Below, piece after piece: positions 23,454 to 23,998 of a DNA stretch of 23,998 bases. Where the stretch lies: positions 1 through 23,998 of the forward strand of contig JAZLIC010000090.1 in the NCBI GenBank assembly GCA_045617225.1, read 5' to 3'. The notes beneath the pieces were generated by a model. The model saw only the letters and a program-made list of their open reading frames with translations, did not search any database and was not told the DNA's origin. A program made the position numbers and the translations under genes. Origin of the DNA: JAZLIC01 sp045617225. Lineage in GTDB: Bacteria > Bacillota > Clostridia > Monoglobales > Monoglobaceae. How positions within the stretch are numbered: the first letter of the stretch is position 1; each line of letters starts with the position of its first letter.

Positions 23454-23998
23454 ATGGATAAAAAAATCGGTTTTGATAATGAAAAGTATATCAAATTACA
23501 ATCCGAACATATCGGAGAGCGTGTGCATAAGTTTGGCGACAAGCTTTACCTGGAGCTTGGCGGTAAGCTTTTTGACGACTATCACGCCTCTCGTGTGCTC
23601 CCGGGGTTTCAGCCCGACAGTAAAATGAAGATGCTTATGTCCCTTGCGGACAAGCTTGAAATCGTTATTGCCATCAATGCAATGGATATTGTAAAAAACA
23701 AGGTACGCAGTGACCACAACATCACCTATGATTTAGATGTTATCCGCCTGATTGATGCATTCAAAGGTCTTGGACTTTTGGTCGGAAGTGTTGTCATCAC
23801 TCAATACAACGGTCAAAGTGCCGCCGATATATTCAAAAAGCGGCTTGAAAATATGGGTATTTCGGTATACCTTCATTACATAATTGACGGTTATCCGTCA
23901 AATGTGGAGCTTATCGTCAGCGACGACGGCTTCGGTAAAAACGATTATATCGAAACTACAAAGCCAATCGTAGTGGTTACCGCTCCGGGCCCCGGAAG
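23454..23998 (+). CDS. DUF1846 family protein, 3' end outside the window
   Basis: The reading frame runs from the ATG at 23454 to the window edge (181 complete codons). A GGGAGG ribosome-binding site at 23438-23443 has a 10-nt spacer. The visible part shows the DUF1846 family hallmarks: FDNEKYIKLQSEHI (7-20), YLELGGKLFDDYHASRVLPG (one continuous block), a VVITQYNGQSAADIFKKR segment, HYIIDGYPSNVE, and KPIVVVTAPGPG just before the edge. The last is a glycine-rich loop suggesting nucleotide binding. The family is usually about 500 aa, so roughly two thirds is missing. The function of DUF1846 proteins is not established. No sign of truncation apart from the window edge. Confidence 0.92.
   Translation, partial: MDKKIGFDNEKYIKLQSEHIGERVHKFGDKLYLELGGKLFDDYHASRVLPGFQPDSKMKMLMSLADKLEIVIAINAMDIVKNKVRSDHNITYDLDVIRLIDAFKGLGLLVGSVVITQYNGQSAADIFKKRLENMGISVYLHYIIDGYPSNVELIVSDDGFGKNDYIETTKPIVVVTAPGPG

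Overview
The window looks like a piece of a Gram-positive, S-layer-bearing member of the Clostridia (Firmicutes). Reasons: strong AAGGAG/GGAGG ribosome-binding sites, sigma-A type promoters with 17-bp spacers, a comF-pth-mfd gene cluster, an lrgAB pair, and four proteins carrying S-layer homology (SLH) domains within 16 kb. A secreted GH10 enzyme points to a plant-fibre niche such as gut, rumen or decaying biomass. A relative of the pectin/xylan-degrading, SLH-rich gut Clostridia is plausible, but this is inference.

Layout, left to right. (1) 1-5007, minus strand: a housekeeping operon comF -> pth -> mfd with its own promoter at 4979-5007, followed by the start codon and ribosome-binding site of another gene cut off at the left window edge. 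(2) 5091-15736, minus strand: a surface-polysaccharide operon read as SLH protein (1305 aa) -> secreted GH10 xylanase-like enzyme (810 aa) -> SLH protein (1279 aa). It has one promoter, a leader of about 185 nt, short gaps (9 and 43 bp) and a strong hairpin terminator. (3) 15813-18849, minus strand: a separately transcribed SLH protein (958 aa) with its own promoter and terminator. (4) 18907-21523, minus strand: an SLH-anchored N-acetylmuramoyl-L-alanine amidase followed by a U32 peptidase-family (TrhP-like) protein. (5) 21637-22843, minus strand: lrgA-lrgB (CidA/LrgA holin-like pair) ending in an 18-bp perfect hairpin. (6) 22848-23998, plus strand: a SLOG-family (DUF1273-like) gene divergent from lrgAB, then a DUF1846 protein cut off by the right edge.

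The most striking element is region 2. The two large SLH proteins are full-length paralogues, and both resemble the 958-aa SLH protein next door. In the two operon proteins, however, a module of about 270 residues resembling a carbohydrate-binding jelly roll interrupts the shared scaffold at the same point. The 958-aa protein has only a few residues there. The GH10 enzyme between them carries a similar-looking module just before its catalytic domain. I read this as a candidate cell-surface glycan capture-and-cleavage system: two wall-anchored SLH scaffolds presenting a glycan-binding module, plus a secreted glycanase. The glycan and the binding activity are inferred, not shown.

Several start codons were moved from the longest open frame because promoter or Shine-Dalgarno positions rule out the upstream starts (pth, GH10, the 958-aa SLH protein, lrgA and the SLOG gene). 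No tRNA, rRNA, CRISPR array, insertion sequence or phage gene was seen.
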